Of a DNA stretch of 64,000 bases, positions 22,423 through 34,607 are shown one piece after another. Numbering within the stretch: position 1 is the first letter of the stretch; every line of letters begins with the position of its first letter. The stretch lies in contig NW_022985561.1 of NCBI RefSeq assembly GCF_010093815.1, positions 1,182,045 to 1,246,044 of the forward strand, in the 5' to 3' direction. The stretch comes from Pseudovirgaria hyperparasitica (lineage: Eukaryota > Ascomycota > Dothideomycetes > Acrospermales > Acrospermaceae). Position numbers and translations under genes: made by a program. The notes beneath the pieces were generated by a model. The model did no database searches and was not told where the DNA came from. It saw only the letters and a list, made by a program, of their open reading frames with translations.

Positions 22423-25400
22423 CTACTCACGCCTCTGGCCTTGTCCAACAAGCTCCACTATAAGACTCTTCGCCTTCTCCACTCCCTCTTTGCTCCCTGT
22501 AATCTCAATTGGCGCATCCGACCCATTGCGTGGGACCTGGATCTGCGTCCCCGTCTGCTTCCTCAGGCTGTTAATCTTGCTTCCGCCTGGTCCGACAATG
22601 CTTCCATACGATCGTGAGTCGGGTAGCGCCAAATGTCCTGTAACACTGCCACCACTTGGAGCGTTGGCCAGCTTGCTCTCAATCAACTGCTTGGCCTTGG
22701 CGACTTCCTCCGCTGATGGCCCTATCAAGATCCACGGGATCGTCTCGTCCGACGTCTCGATAACTGCTGGCTCCGATATTGACCACCGATAAGGCATTTC
22801 TCCCGACCCGTTCACGTCGTCTGTGATTAGTGGCAAGTTGCCTCCATTCGCCGTTGCAGGCGTGCTTACTGCTGGTCGCTGCGGCGGCTTCTGACCACCG
22901 TGATCAACACGCACTTTGTGATTGTTGCGAAGTACACGGAAAAAGTTGTTGTTGTCGGCAAGAACATGGTGTAGGTGGTGCGGTACCTGGATTGTCTCCC
23001 CTTCTTGACCTTTCACAAGCTCAAGGATATGCTCCTTGGCCTTGCTCACTGCATCGGGCTGTCCAGTAATCCTGACCCGGTTCCGCGCTGGGCCCTCCAC
23101 ATCTACCTTGGGAATATCAAGTGAGACTTCGAATTGAGACTCAAGGCTGCGACGTTTCTCACCGCCACGGCCAATGAGAAGACGATGCTTGTCCTTATCC
23201 ACCTCAAGAACTTCCTCTACCTGGCTGTCACGAGACGCTGCAATCTCCTGGATGGCAGCAACGATCTTGTCAACAACTTCTTTTCTGCCCTCGACCCGGA
23301 TCTCGGTGCCGTCCGTGTTGGCGTTTGGGAAGCGGACCATACGGGTGATCCCTCGCCGGTCTTCAGGCCCACCCGCCTTGATGACAATGTCACGGATGTT
23401 TGCACCTGCATGCTTGTTAGATTTCATCTTGACCGCAACCTTGTCCATCAACTCACCTCCGCTCCCAATGAGAGCTTTATGATGGGCACTATCCACGTTA
23501 ATAGTCCTAGTAACCGTATTCTCCAAAACCTTAACTCGGCTTGTGAGAAGCTTCTTGGCGGCCTCAACTGCAGTTTTCGTGCCCTTCACAGTGATTTCGA
23601 CTTTGCTGTTCGGGTCGGCCTCGGGATCCGGCTTCGGCACATCAATTCGTGCTCCAGTCTCCCGTCGGATTTCCTCTACTTCGCGTCCCCCTTGACCGAG
23701 AAGCATGCCAACTCGGCTTCTGGGCACTGGTATCGTGGCTGTGTGAGAGTGATCCACCTCAAACTTCAAGAGGTCCTCGAACTCTTTTCTAGCCGCATCA
23801 GCACCAGCTAGAGGCCCGGTAATTATCACCTTGTTTGCCGCCTGCGGTGCCTGTGAACGCTTCCTGTCACCGGCCTCAGACACAGACGCTGCATCGTCCA
23901 TCTTGCTATCTTTTGATTTGGGAAAGTTGATGCGAACGCCATAGCGATCGGCCAATCTGTTGACATTTTGACCACCAGCTCCAATCAACAAGGCGTGAAA
24001 CTCTGGCGCTACGGTCATCTCGTGAGTAGCCTGGTCCTTCCATCTCTTCAGCTCAGACAGAACATGAGCCTTGGCTGCTTCGGCTTTGGCCTGAGGACCC
24101 TTGAATTCCACTTTGCCCTCTTGCTGGGCATTGATCTCGACATCAAAGTCCTCACGCAACTTGATGATGTTACGTCCACCTTGTCCAACAAGCATCTTCA
24201 CATACTGCTGGGGAAAGTCGCAGCTCGTGACATAGCCCCGAGCAAGCTCGTCTTTCTCCTCCTGCTTGATGAATTCTAGAACTTTAGCGTACATTGCGGG
24301 TAGTGTATCTTGTGGACCACGCATGGAGAGACCACTAAACGTGTTCTGTTGAGCCGCAGCTCTCTGGGCCCGTTGATTGGCTAGGAGTACCTGGATCGGA
24401 ACCTGCGTGGCAGGTAGGCTCTGTTGCTCTTTCGCCACGTAACGGCGTATCTTGTCATGGAACTTGGATGGAGCATCTACTTCCTGCGATTGTACTGCTT
24501 TGTGGCCACCAATGATGCTCTCGATTTCTTGTTGTGCTTGCTGAAGCGCCTGTGCGAACTTCGCGGCAACTTCAGTACCTGGCTGACCACGAGGGACATT
24601 GTAATCAGAAGGTGGCTCGGATGCTTCGTACACCAAAACAAGTTCTGGCTGTTCTTGGAATTCTTCGGGTAAGGCAAGGAAAACACCATGATCTTCTCTG
24701 ATACGAGGAGCCACCCGGCTACGAAGATGTGGCAGATAGAACGGATCTACAGGTATACTCTTGATGCGGGACGGAGGGTGACTTGCTATCAAAGACACCA
24801 AGTCTTGGTTTACCAGTCGTGCAGACTTTGCTCCAGATCTGGCATATATATTCCATGCTGTCGGCTGAGTCGAGGGGTGGACAATTGAAACTTCATGTTG
24901 CCTCTCCAGCTCCTCGATGATTTGTCGTTGGCGGAGGTATTGGAAGAGACCACGTGCATGCTCAGCGGTCGGGTTTGCCTGACGATGTTGCTTGGCCACA
25001 TCAACCGCAGTCATGCTCATCGAGTCCACGAGATCCCACGCCTTCTCTTCAGCGCCCTCCAAGCGGTTGCTAGGGCCTATGACGTAGACTACGTCCAAGT
25101 CTTCGTGGTGTGGTGGTAGGATAACGGTGCAGCCAGTCTCTTCAAGGAAGTCATGGTGTGGCACACCATGTTCGCCGACGATGAAGCGGTGCTTTGCTTT
25201 CTCAATAGTAACTTCTTTGACTGCCAGCTCTTGCCTAAGTCTCTCTACTTCACGTTCAAGCTCCCCACGGAGCTGGAGCGCAGCTGGACGACGCCCACTG
25301 ATCTGGATCGGGTGGTTTGGCTGAGCTGCAAACGCAAACCTTCCATCGGCCGACTGTTGTGGCGGAGGAGTAGCGTGGTAGTGGTAGTAGTCAGGGATTT

Positions 25401-26416
25401 TGACTTGGATGATGTTTTCACCGGGTCCAGCGGGTCCATGAGGATGAGACAGACCAGACAGGAATGGGTAGAATTCTGCGGGAATATCCTTCAGGCGATA
25501 GTTGACAGATGTATTCTTTTCCCTTTCGTTGATGATATTCTGTATCTCCCGGCGAGCAAGCTCGGCACCGACAGGATCACCTTCGATGAGGATATCAACC
25601 TCTGCGTCCTCGTCTTCGGTATTGACAGCGTCTTGCTTGGGCAATTGAATATTGGCTCCACTTTTTTGCTTGATTCCATTAACGACAGCGCCTCCTTTTC
25701 CGATAATGTGTTGTCTCATCGAAGCTGGTACAGGGATCTTGAGGGATTGCTGAATCAAAGTCAATACAGTATTCAAATCGAATATAAAATGGACACACCT
25801 TGGTGCCCAGCTCTCGGGCAACTTGTCTCAAGGCGTTGCGCACATCGTCGACGGTTGGTCCTTGGCTTTCGAACTTGTATTTACCGCCAACCTCTCTCAT
25901 AGTGACCTTGGCCTTAGAAGTCCTATTGATATCATTCAGAGTATCCTTAATAGGCTTCTTCATTTGATGGCGAGGGAGCATTTGACTTGGAGTCAAATCA
26001 ATGCTTTCCTGATGACGACCGGGAAGAACGAGTCCAGGGCCAGCAGGGCGCAGTCCAGGCATTTGAAGAGTCGGTGCACCGGAGCTACGAGGAGCAGTAT
26101 TCGCCGCAGCGCCATTGATGCCATTCTGCTTGCCCCAGTTCATGTTCGTGGAGGAATTGACCGCTGGACCTTTCGAGGCAGAACCTAAAGACGGGAATGC
26201 CTTGTCGTCCTTAACATTAAGAGACGTTTCGGCAGCCTTTTTCTTACCAGCAGCCTTCTCGGACATAGGTGCAGCCCAAGAGGAAGAGGATGCATCCGTG
26301 GATGACTTCCCGATGTTGTCATCCTCATCTGGAACGTCTTCGACAGTGACACGATGAGCTTTTTCAGCATCGGCCTGAGCTTGGAGTTGTTCAGCGGGAG
26401 AGAGGGATGATGCCAT
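22423..26416 (-). CDS. scp160: Multi-KH RNA-binding protein, Scp160/vigilin type
   Basis: Exons 26416-25799 and 25749-22423 give 1314 aa; the 49-nt intron (GTGTGT...GATTCAG) joins RELGTK to QSLKIPVPASM in phase 0. The ATG at 26416 (MASSLSP) is used because the slightly longer open frame starts with TTG. After a disordered head of about 170 residues comes a chain of KH domains. Intact GxxG loops are seen in IIGKGGAVVNGI, LVGQGGRNIIKL, LIGAGGQNVNRL, LLGQGGREVEEI, LIGSGGELMDKV, LIGRGGEKRRSL and IVGPGGSKINSL, with degenerate copies between (VGEHGVPHHDFL, HHVLADNNNFF). Yeast Scp160 binds polysomes and ER-bound mRNAs and tunes translation of certain codons. Length and layout agree with that family. 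Confidence 0.92.
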
Positions 26417-27143
26417 GTTCAATTATACCGACGAGGTGAGGCTTCGAGATTTGAATTTGCGTGACTGAAGGGACCAATGGTGGAGTAGAGTGAGCTTTGA
26501 TGTCCAAAGAGGACAGATGGACCTAGAGGCCAATTATTAGTACGCCGCTACAATAGAAGTATGGATGATTGTTCGAGTCTCACAATTGTGCTGTGAAGTC
26601 TTGTGAACAGATTTGAGTACGCAAGATGATGGATATGTAACCGTGTATCAAACCATTCCTCTACTACGAACTGCGAGGTGTTAAATCGAACGGAAGTAAA
26701 GTGCAAGTGTAGACTAGCTCGAGCTTTGGGAAATAGTGGAGCAACGCCGGAAGACGATTCGGAGGAAGACGGTTGAGGCGTCTGGCCTGGGCAGTGAGCA
26801 GGCAGCCTTGCAGCCGAGCCCGGTATTTAACCAAGCGAGCAGTGTTATACGTATTAATTGAACAACCATCCCAACCTCAGGTGCAACGATTTCATTATTT
26901 ACCATATATCGCATATTGGCTATTCCATGCCTACGTCGATGACCGTATCGTTCGAGTCTCCCAAGTCCCTTTCTTTATCTCCTCCTTCATATCTCTTTCA
27001 GTAGAAGCTCTTGCAATATCGCCAATCCGGTCAACATGGTTCGCTACAATGAGACCAATAACCGCGATCATGTGAGCAAGGCACTGCAAATACCACAACT
27101 AAATGATACACAACGCCCATCGTCGCCGCATTGACATAATGTT
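26417..27143. other. Intergenic, no gene seen
   Basis: This is the promoter region of the KH gene followed by the end of the dynamin-like remnant. No other feature recognised. Confidence 0.5.
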
Positions 27144-28640
27144 TCACTCACTGTACTCCTCCCTCCCATCGATAGGCGGAATGTCTCCTAGCCGTGCTCC
27201 AACATTGCCTTCCTCTTCTCCGAGCTGCTGCGTTGGCGTATAGTCTCGAGACCAGCTACATGGTTGGGCGACAAAAAGTTCCGCGGCAACTTGCTATGAT
27301 ATATCTCTCGATGAATTGCTTAGTGACTACATCGATGAAGTACTGCATCTCGTCCTAGAGCATGTCAGTGTTTGCAAACGTACGTATATCATTAGGTGCC
27401 AGGTACCAGCTCACCTTGTAGTATGTAGCTTGGCTATCAAGCGCATCTTCAGCAGAAAAGACGTCAATATCTACCTCGGTTCTGTTGTCCAAGTTCAATT
27501 GCAGCTTCTCTGGGTCTATCTAACGCAAATGCCCATCCCTTGGCCATAATACGAGACATCTACATACGAAGTAGAGGCTTGGCCTCCAGTTGCATTTCCA
27601 TATGGGTACGTAGGCTAGGTATGGTTCAGGTATTGGGGAGTCTACCGTCGACTCCCTGAGGCTATGCATAAGATCTGCTCTTTGCTTTTTTGCGCGCCTT
27701 TTCTGAATCGTATTGTTGTAATAAAGGTTATGGGTAATTGGGTGGCTGACCTTGTCTTGACAACCAGCCTTAATTCCTTCCGAGCTACTTCAAGCTGGTC
27801 AGTGAGCATCTTGTCAATATGCAACCCCAAGAGCCTAGAGTCAATGTCCACAGTGGTGACATGTTCGGGAACAGCATTGATGAACTCGTTGCAAATTTCA
27901 GGAACACATCCAACCTGTGCCATGGCAAAGCCTTCACATGGTTCTGGCTGCTCCCAGAATAGCTGGCTGATGAGCATGGGATTGAAACTACCAGGTAATT
28001 CGCGGCATTTGGAGCGCTGTAGAACTCGGAGGATCCAGGTGCATCCTTGCGACTCATGGCTCTCGGGCCCGAAGCACTATTGACGTCAATTGGCTCTGTA
28101 TTATGGGCTCCTAGCGATTGCTTGTCTCTTGTAGTTGCGAATATATCGTAGTTCGTGTCCTCCGCCCAAGCGATTGCATATTTGTGCCCTTTAAGTCTTT
28201 TATTGTTTGCAAATTTGATATTGAGCCACTGGACGAACAGCTCGTAAGCAGCGCCAACTCTGAGGGCTGTCAATTGCAGATTCAATGTCTGCGATACCAA
28301 AGAAATCGTAGTCATGTACCATAAAAAGCGGACCTCAGAATATCATGAGCTTCGACGGCGATCTTCATTAGGAAATACCGCTGCTCCGTAGCAGTAGAAC
28401 GCTCTGTACAACTAGCAAGTGAATTGCCTTCTAGTGTCGCGTTAGCAAGGCATTCACGACTTTTATAACAACTTGATCTCTAGCGCATTATGTGGTCATA
28501 CATAGAGCATTGTTCACCGTGGCTATCCGTTACTACACAGAGATTGGCGGTCATGCTACAGTGACAGAACAGTAGTCCAGCAACACTTCCAAAGTTCTTC
28601 TCCTCCAAAGCGGCGCCAGATTAATGACATGGATAGCAAG
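27144..28640 (-). pseudogene. Decayed dynamin/Mx-like GTPase gene: stalk and GED only
   Basis: Pieces of a fungal Mx-type dynamin are spread over all three minus-strand frames, in the right order. About 28480-28320 reads RECLANATLEG and TEQRYFLMKIAVEAHDIL; about 28315-28235 reads DYDFFGIADIESAIDSP; about 28235-28050 reads WLNIKFANNKRLKGHKYAI; about 28060-27642 holds the family landmark RELPGSFNPMLISQLFWEQ. The GTPase effector domain follows: FSAEDALDSQATYYK joins DEMQYFIDVVTKQFIER across a still perfect intron (27414-27355, donor GTGAGC, acceptor TCTAG). At least three frame changes and several stops break it, and no GTPase-domain sequence (P loop) is found upstream before the laccase gene, so it is also 5'-truncated. 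A host gene copy, not functional as dynamin. Confidence 0.75.
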
Positions 28641-28875
28641 ATAGCTTAGTTATTCATGAATCAGAATTATGACGTAGAACATATATACAAATATGAAAAG
28701 CTTGCTGATCAGCCTAGGAATATCAAACAAAAGGAACAAAACAAGGAAACTGGACAAGGATTGACGTCGTTACCCATCCAAGAGATTATACTTCGTCGAC
28801 TGCGAGACATGGGAGACTTTGGGAACCTCTTCAGTTCTCAGCTACGACAAGCGAGACAGTGCACAAATTCCGAAA

Positions 28876-30710
28876 TCAAATGCCGGACTCATTTTGAACA
28901 ATTCCATGTTCCGCCACAAAACTGTCCCAGTTATCGCACACTTGTGACATCTCATCTCCGCGAATAAGATCACCGATTTCATCCTGGCGCTCGACAAACT
29001 GTAAGCCGAACCCTTCGAAGGTGTGGTAACCAATATGGCAATGCATTAGCCAAATGCCAGGATTGTCAAGCTGCCAGGCTATGACCAAGTATCCAGTACC
29101 CAGTAGAGTTGCAACATCTCTTCGTGGTGGATTGACCTTGTTCAATGGCGTATCGTTTGTGAACGTACCAGCGCCCTGAGCAAGAATATGGAAATCGTGG
29201 CCGTGGAGATGGATAGGATGCGGTGGATTGAAAGGCCCGGCCTGGGTCAGCACAAGCTGGACCCACTGGTTGGCATTTGGTAGATGAATAACAGCCTCCT
29301 GCTCCGTGAAAGAGAAGTCAGATTCGAATGCAGACTTGATAGACGGCTGCTCCCAGGGTGCAACCATTGTGGTGTTTCCGATTTGCCATTTGAACCATCC
29401 ATTCTCAGGATCTTGGTAAAAAGTGGCAGCAAGATTTTCGACTTGCGTCGCATCGCCGACATCAACGCTTACAATGGGCGTGAGAAGTGCCGGGTCTTCG
29501 TCATGACAAGCTTGCTGAGTGGCTGCTGTAGAATTTGTTGGGTCAGCGGTGCTGGAACTGTCGTAGCGGACTATGCCTTTGATATTTTGAGGATTGTCAG
29601 AAAATGAGCATGTTCCAGGTAGAGATCGCATCCAGTAGTCGCCCGGCTCCTGGTTAGCTTCGACGATAATATCATATCTTTGGCCCATGGTGATCATGAC
29701 CGAATCAGTTTCATACGGCTCGATGGGAACAAAGTCCGAGGCAATGACTTTCAGCTTGTGACTATCAATGCTGAAAGTAAAGAACGAATCAATGGCAGAA
29801 TTGATGAGGCGTATCCGGTAGGACTTCCCAGCTTCAAATACAGTCTCGAAACGTTTACCGACTGTGCCGTCAGGTCCTTCCCACACATTCGTGCCGTTGA
29901 TCAAACCATTAGTCTGGGATATGACTGGGTTGGTGTTGGCAATCGCTTGTTGCTCGTCTGCGGTGATATGACTCCAGTCACTCAAGATGATACTGCCAAG
30001 ATCTTCGTCGTAGTTAGCCGACGCAGGGCCGTTGATTATGATGGGACCTTTCAATATTAGTATCGCTGAAAGAAGGAACAATCCCATCCTGCTCACCAAA
30101 AACGCCATTCCACGCTTGCATTGAGAAATGGGAATGATACCAACTCGTTCCGTACTGGGTCGCTCGCCACCTATAGACCATGTTGTCACCCGGCTATGTG
30201 AATTAGTCTAATTTGAGCAATGAGGAGTATGATAATGATGGTACTTACAGCAAGAGGGCATTGAGTAATGGCGGGAACACCATCATCTTGGAAGGTACCC
30301 TTTTGGTGAAGACCGTGAAAATGAATGCTGGCACCTTGTAGCTCTACCTGATTCTCCAAATGTACCTCTACCAAGCGTCAGTGAGTATGCTTATCATTTT
30401 GTCAATGGGATGCAAACGCACCAACAAAGTCGCCCCAGTCCGCAATGATTGGGGGAGCAGGTATTTGTCCATTGACCTGCATGACTGGCATATCAAATCC
30501 ATCAGGTGCCGCTGTCGCCTCTGCAATTGTGAGAGAGTATGTGCGAGTTACTCCCGTGTCTGGAACAGTGGAGTAAAAGTTCGTGTTAATGTCGAGATCA
30601 CACCAAACAGAGCGGTCGGATGCATCATTGCCAGCACAGGCTGCTCTTTTGACTTGTGGCAATGCAGCTACCCCAGCTACGAAAGCCGCAAATGCGAAGA
30701 AGTGCTTCAT
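28876..30710 (-). CDS. Secreted laccase / multicopper oxidase
   Basis: Exons 30710-30422, 30367-30249, 30193-30097 and 30047-28876 give 558 aa in phase with three short GT-AG introns. A signal peptide (MKHFFAFAAFVAGVAA) is followed by a possible Kex2 site (VKR). The four copper segments are present: IHFHGLHQ, WYHSHFSMQAWNG, HPIHLHGHDFHI and MHCHIGYHTFEGF, so both the type 1 site and the trinuclear centre are complete. The type 1 axial position appears to be Phe, which goes with high redox potential in known laccases. The protein ends in ESGI, close to the C-terminal DSG(L/V/I) plug of ascomycete laccases. It should oxidise phenols with reduction of O2 to water. It lies directly beside the dynamin remnant. 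Confidence 0.93.
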
Positions 30711-33557
30711 GGGAGAAACAACAGAGTCAACAAGACTGTACCGAGGAAGAAATATTACGGAGCTAGAATAAGAGAAAGAAGTGAATTAATTAATTAAAAG
30801 TGATACTGAAGGGTGACTGGATGATAAGTTGGAATATACGCGAAACTGTTCGAGCTCTTATACTTCTCAGTAGTGCTGTCTTGTGAGCAGAACCCATGGT
30901 CCTTCGGAGTGAAGTCTCATTTGAGACTGGCATTGCTTTTGGATCGGTGATGTTGCTTGCATTTGCTCGGGGCCCAGTATGCGACGACAGTATGCAAGAT
31001 ATCGGGGTACGTACAGCATCCTTCGAGCCTGACAGGTGGACTATTACGGCTAGCATGGCAATGACAATGCAACATCAACATCCAAGTCTACACATGGTAG
31101 CAAAAGCCAAATGCAACACATGCCGGGCATATCCACAATTAAGAATAGTCGTCGCGTGAGGGCGTTATTGAAAGTAAGAGACAACATCCTTGTGGCGTCT
31201 AGCGGCTACGCGGTACCTGCGTATTGGGTCAAATAAGGTGAAGGACCCTGGTTAATGTCTTGTACAATCCTACAGAGTATATTTGTACCTGTGAGATGGT
31301 CTTCTAGATGGTCAATAATCCATGGATTCCAGGGATGCTTGATGCAGGGTATAGAAGGTGGCTCCAGTAAATGTTCCTACCCTAGGTCACAGTTCGACCA
31401 TTCAAAACCCATGATGAACCAGGGCGTACGCATCCAAGAGCTTTAAGTTGAAAGTCGAGCGTTAATACAGATATTGAACTATGGCTGATGTTGGGATTTT
31501 CGATCTTGCTTTCAAACGCCAGTGTTGATTGGGTGATAGGAGGACAAGCCCAATCAGGCATTGCCAAGAAATATCACAGTAAGTATTCTTGACCACAGGG
31601 AGCATTGGACGCTAGGATATCGTACGGTGATAATTGATATTAGCACTTCCGTAAGGTTGAGTTGACCTTGCAGCCAAGGGTAGAGAGTGGATACTCAAGT
31701 AAGCTTATCTGTACTGGTGGACTCGACACCTAGATGATCCGCATTTCTACGGTCGGCTACGAGTCATTCGTGCTCGAAGCCACCCTGTAATAGAGATAAA
31801 AACGCTAACCAGCTGGCGTGTACGTAGGAACTTGCTTAACCCTTTAACGATAATCGCGTTGATGAGGAAGGAGAGACCAGCTGAACGGATGTACAACACT
31901 TGTAGCGCGTGATTATGACAATACCGCCAAGTAGCCTTCAAGTCCATATTCCCGGTACAGAAAAGAGTATTCGTATTTGCTAGGATCGGATTGGTCTTCT
32001 GACTAACGCTTGTTGGGTGGACGGAGACAATGAATCCTGGGGCATGACCTAGTCGAATGACGAATGGGAAATGACTGCTAGCTAAAAAAGCTAAAGGGCC
32101 CAGTATGGAGTATTGACAGCCGCATATCCTGGTCGATAATATGAGGAAATCCATGGGGAATGGGGCCAGTTTTCGGGTCGCTGCCAACACGACCCAACAA
32201 CGGCAGTCCGGAATCTGGAAAGAAAAAACATATCACTACCGTGTGGAGCAGCTGAACGAATAGACATCCGAACGGCATTTGGCGTCTGGTTCTAAAGATA
32301 GCTCAGCCTTGGATTTCTGATTTGCTCTAGGACTGTTGGAATGCAAGCGAAAGAGATCACCCATTGGCTTATGCATGCAGAAGTCCATCCTAGGATATTT
32401 GAAGTCATGGACGGACTACCGCGACAAGTCTTAGAGGCTGACAATTAGCCATATCGCGCGTAGGGGTCACCGGCGAAGAAAAGGCAATGGGCAATTTGGC
32501 ATCGAGAGTTGGTGTATCCCAAGCGAGCTTGATTAGCATGTTGATTGTCGGTGAACATTGGAACCTGTCGGATGTGGTGGCGAGAGCAAGGGGATCGATC
32601 CATCTTGGCGCGCGTCGGGACGTCGGGACGTGCACGGGCCCAGGCAGCGGCGAGTCTCTGCTTAAAACTAGCGTGAAGCGGCACGTGGAGCGACATGGAC
32701 ATGGACACACTAGACCGTACGCAGGCTGGTCTGTATATACTCGCTTCACAATTCCGATTTCAGGGGTAGGTGTAAGCATCATCTCTTCATGCACCAGACG
32801 ACCTGGCATTCAACACCAATCATTGATAGTGTTGCTTTTGCTCACCAACATCATCCTCCACAGGTGACATCTCTCCAACCTTCTGCCGTGCCTGGATACT
32901 GCAGCATTGTAAGGATTCTGAGCGGTCAGCTACACTTCACTGCCTTATCAAATGCAGCCAGCCTCAGAAAGACTAGGACCAGCATTCCCATGTCAGTCTC
33001 CACGCGTCTGTCGATGGAATCGGCGCTTTAGGCGAATCGTCCACCCGGGGCTGCGTGACCTATCTGTGAGGTCTCCACAAAGCAAACTCACCATGATACT
33101 CAGATCTTTCCGGTGTTGTAGTCCCTAAACAGCGTTCCCCCGCCCAGGCGTCTACAACAAAATCGCACTTGTCATGGCGTCTGATGCCTAGGCTGCCGAT
33201 ACGAGAACGGCGTACTACCCTGGCTTTGGAATTGCCAAGACATACTTCTTGACCAGCGGTCGACGTAAGCTATTAAGATGAATTTCAGGCATCGTACTCA
33301 CTTCGTCTATGCCAGGCGCCACACCTTGTCTTATCTTGCCATATCGCCAGAAAGACGCAATCGGATTTCTAGAACGATGTCGTATAGCTATATTGGACCC
33401 TCTCATTCGTCCCGTAGCTCCCAGGCTCTGCTGACACCAACAGCGGCCGGTGCACACATCTTACCCACATAGACCCATAAAACTACCTGATGTATTCAGC
33501 CTCGCAGATGTAGCCTAGAGCGACTTTGGGTTGCTTTTCAGCTTGATTCCCATGACT
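30711..33557. other. Long intergenic stretch, no gene supported
   Basis: 2.85 kb between the laccase start and the 3' end of the NmrA-like gene. The open frames found (for example 31747-32190 and 32405-32809 on the minus strand) have no recognisable motif, no family match and no sensible splice partners. A TATATA with downstream pyrimidines at about 32740 hints at a promoter but no clear gene follows. Confidence 0.4.
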
Positions 33558-34607
33558 TCACATCGGGAGCTCGTTGGGATTCAGAACGCGCCTGACTATT
33601 GTTTCAATATCTTCTTCCTGTAGTCCAACCATCTCATTGTCCGACGCTTCTCTCGATGCTACGATACCTTGTCCACCACCGTCTCGAAAGAGTACTACAG
33701 AGAGCAGATCGAGGATAGCGGACCGATCATTAACCTTTAACTTCTCCTTAGCCACTGCGTAAGTTTCTTCACTGTCAAGGTATGTTTTGGTCCATTCATG
33801 GCCAGTGACCTTCTCGAATGCCGCAACAATTTCGTTTTGGGATGTCTGAATAGAGCGGACCTTGACATGGCGATTTGCTGTTGGTCCTGGATTCTTCAGG
33901 ATACCGGCGACAGATGTCGCAATCCCCTCCATCGTAGTACCCGTGAAAGTTGCATTCCCGGAGTCGAATATGTTCATTCGGCGCTCTTTCTGATAGCCAC
34001 CGATGACGGGAAATTTTTTCATCGCCTACATTATCTGTCAATCCCGACGTGGAAATGGAATGCCGGTTGTGCAGATGCCCCACGACTTACCCAGTCGATA
34101 AATACGCCACATGCGACACTACTGTAGGTGAGGCCGGGCTCGGCAGTAGCAACAACCCTGTCCTCGAGATATTTTAGCACTTCTGTTTTCGGGGCACTGA
34201 AAGGTTCCATTTCCGGTAGCGGTGTTTTGTCTACTGCGTAGCCGAAGTAGCTCGGGATGAACCGCTTGACCCCAGCAGCTATAGCCGCGTCAATCATGAC
34301 GAACTGAGCAAAAGCAGCAGGTACAGCAATAGAGCTGACGACAGCATCATGGCCTCGAAAGGCTTCGGTCAGACCTTCAAGGCTATATTCGGTTTTGATA
34401 ACGCGTGCAGAGGCAGGATAGATGCTGTTGGACTCTGGACGCGAAATTACTGTTACATCAAAATCTGCATCTACCAGCGCGGCATAGATGTATTTGCCAA
34501 GATCGCCTGCAGCCTGTCGCTGTCGTCAGTTGCATGATTCCTGTCGTTCTGTCGGCATTCCCAAGATGACAGACCCCAAGCAAGATCACGTTCTTGATAG
34601 CAGACAT
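33558..34607 (-). CDS. NmrA-like / isoflavone reductase-like NAD(P)-binding protein
   Basis: Exons 34607-34575, 34513-34091 and 34025-33558 give 307 aa. The first exon is only 33 nt and splices through an unusual GTCTGT donor, yet it rebuilds the dinucleotide-binding motif ILLGAAGDLGKYI (residues 8-20). Next come VTVISRPES, VVSSIAVPAAFAQFVMIDAA, and GVKRFIPSYFGYAVD, the family's usual order. An extended short-chain dehydrogenase fold is expected; relatives are NmrA-type redox sensors or phenolic/ether reductases such as isoflavone reductase. Which of these it is cannot be told. The central Lys of true reductases is not obvious. Confidence 0.85.

Noticed and set aside
31747-32190. Minus-strand frame of 147 codons
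   Set aside because: No motif, odd composition, no splice partners or promoter signals.
32405-32809. Minus-strand frame of 134 codons
   Set aside because: Has an ATG but no family features; an apparent TATA box on the opposite strand does not fit it.
30711-33557. Possible transposable element in the large gene-free stretch
   Set aside because: No terminal repeats, target duplications or transposase/polymerase motifs could be seen by eye on either strand.
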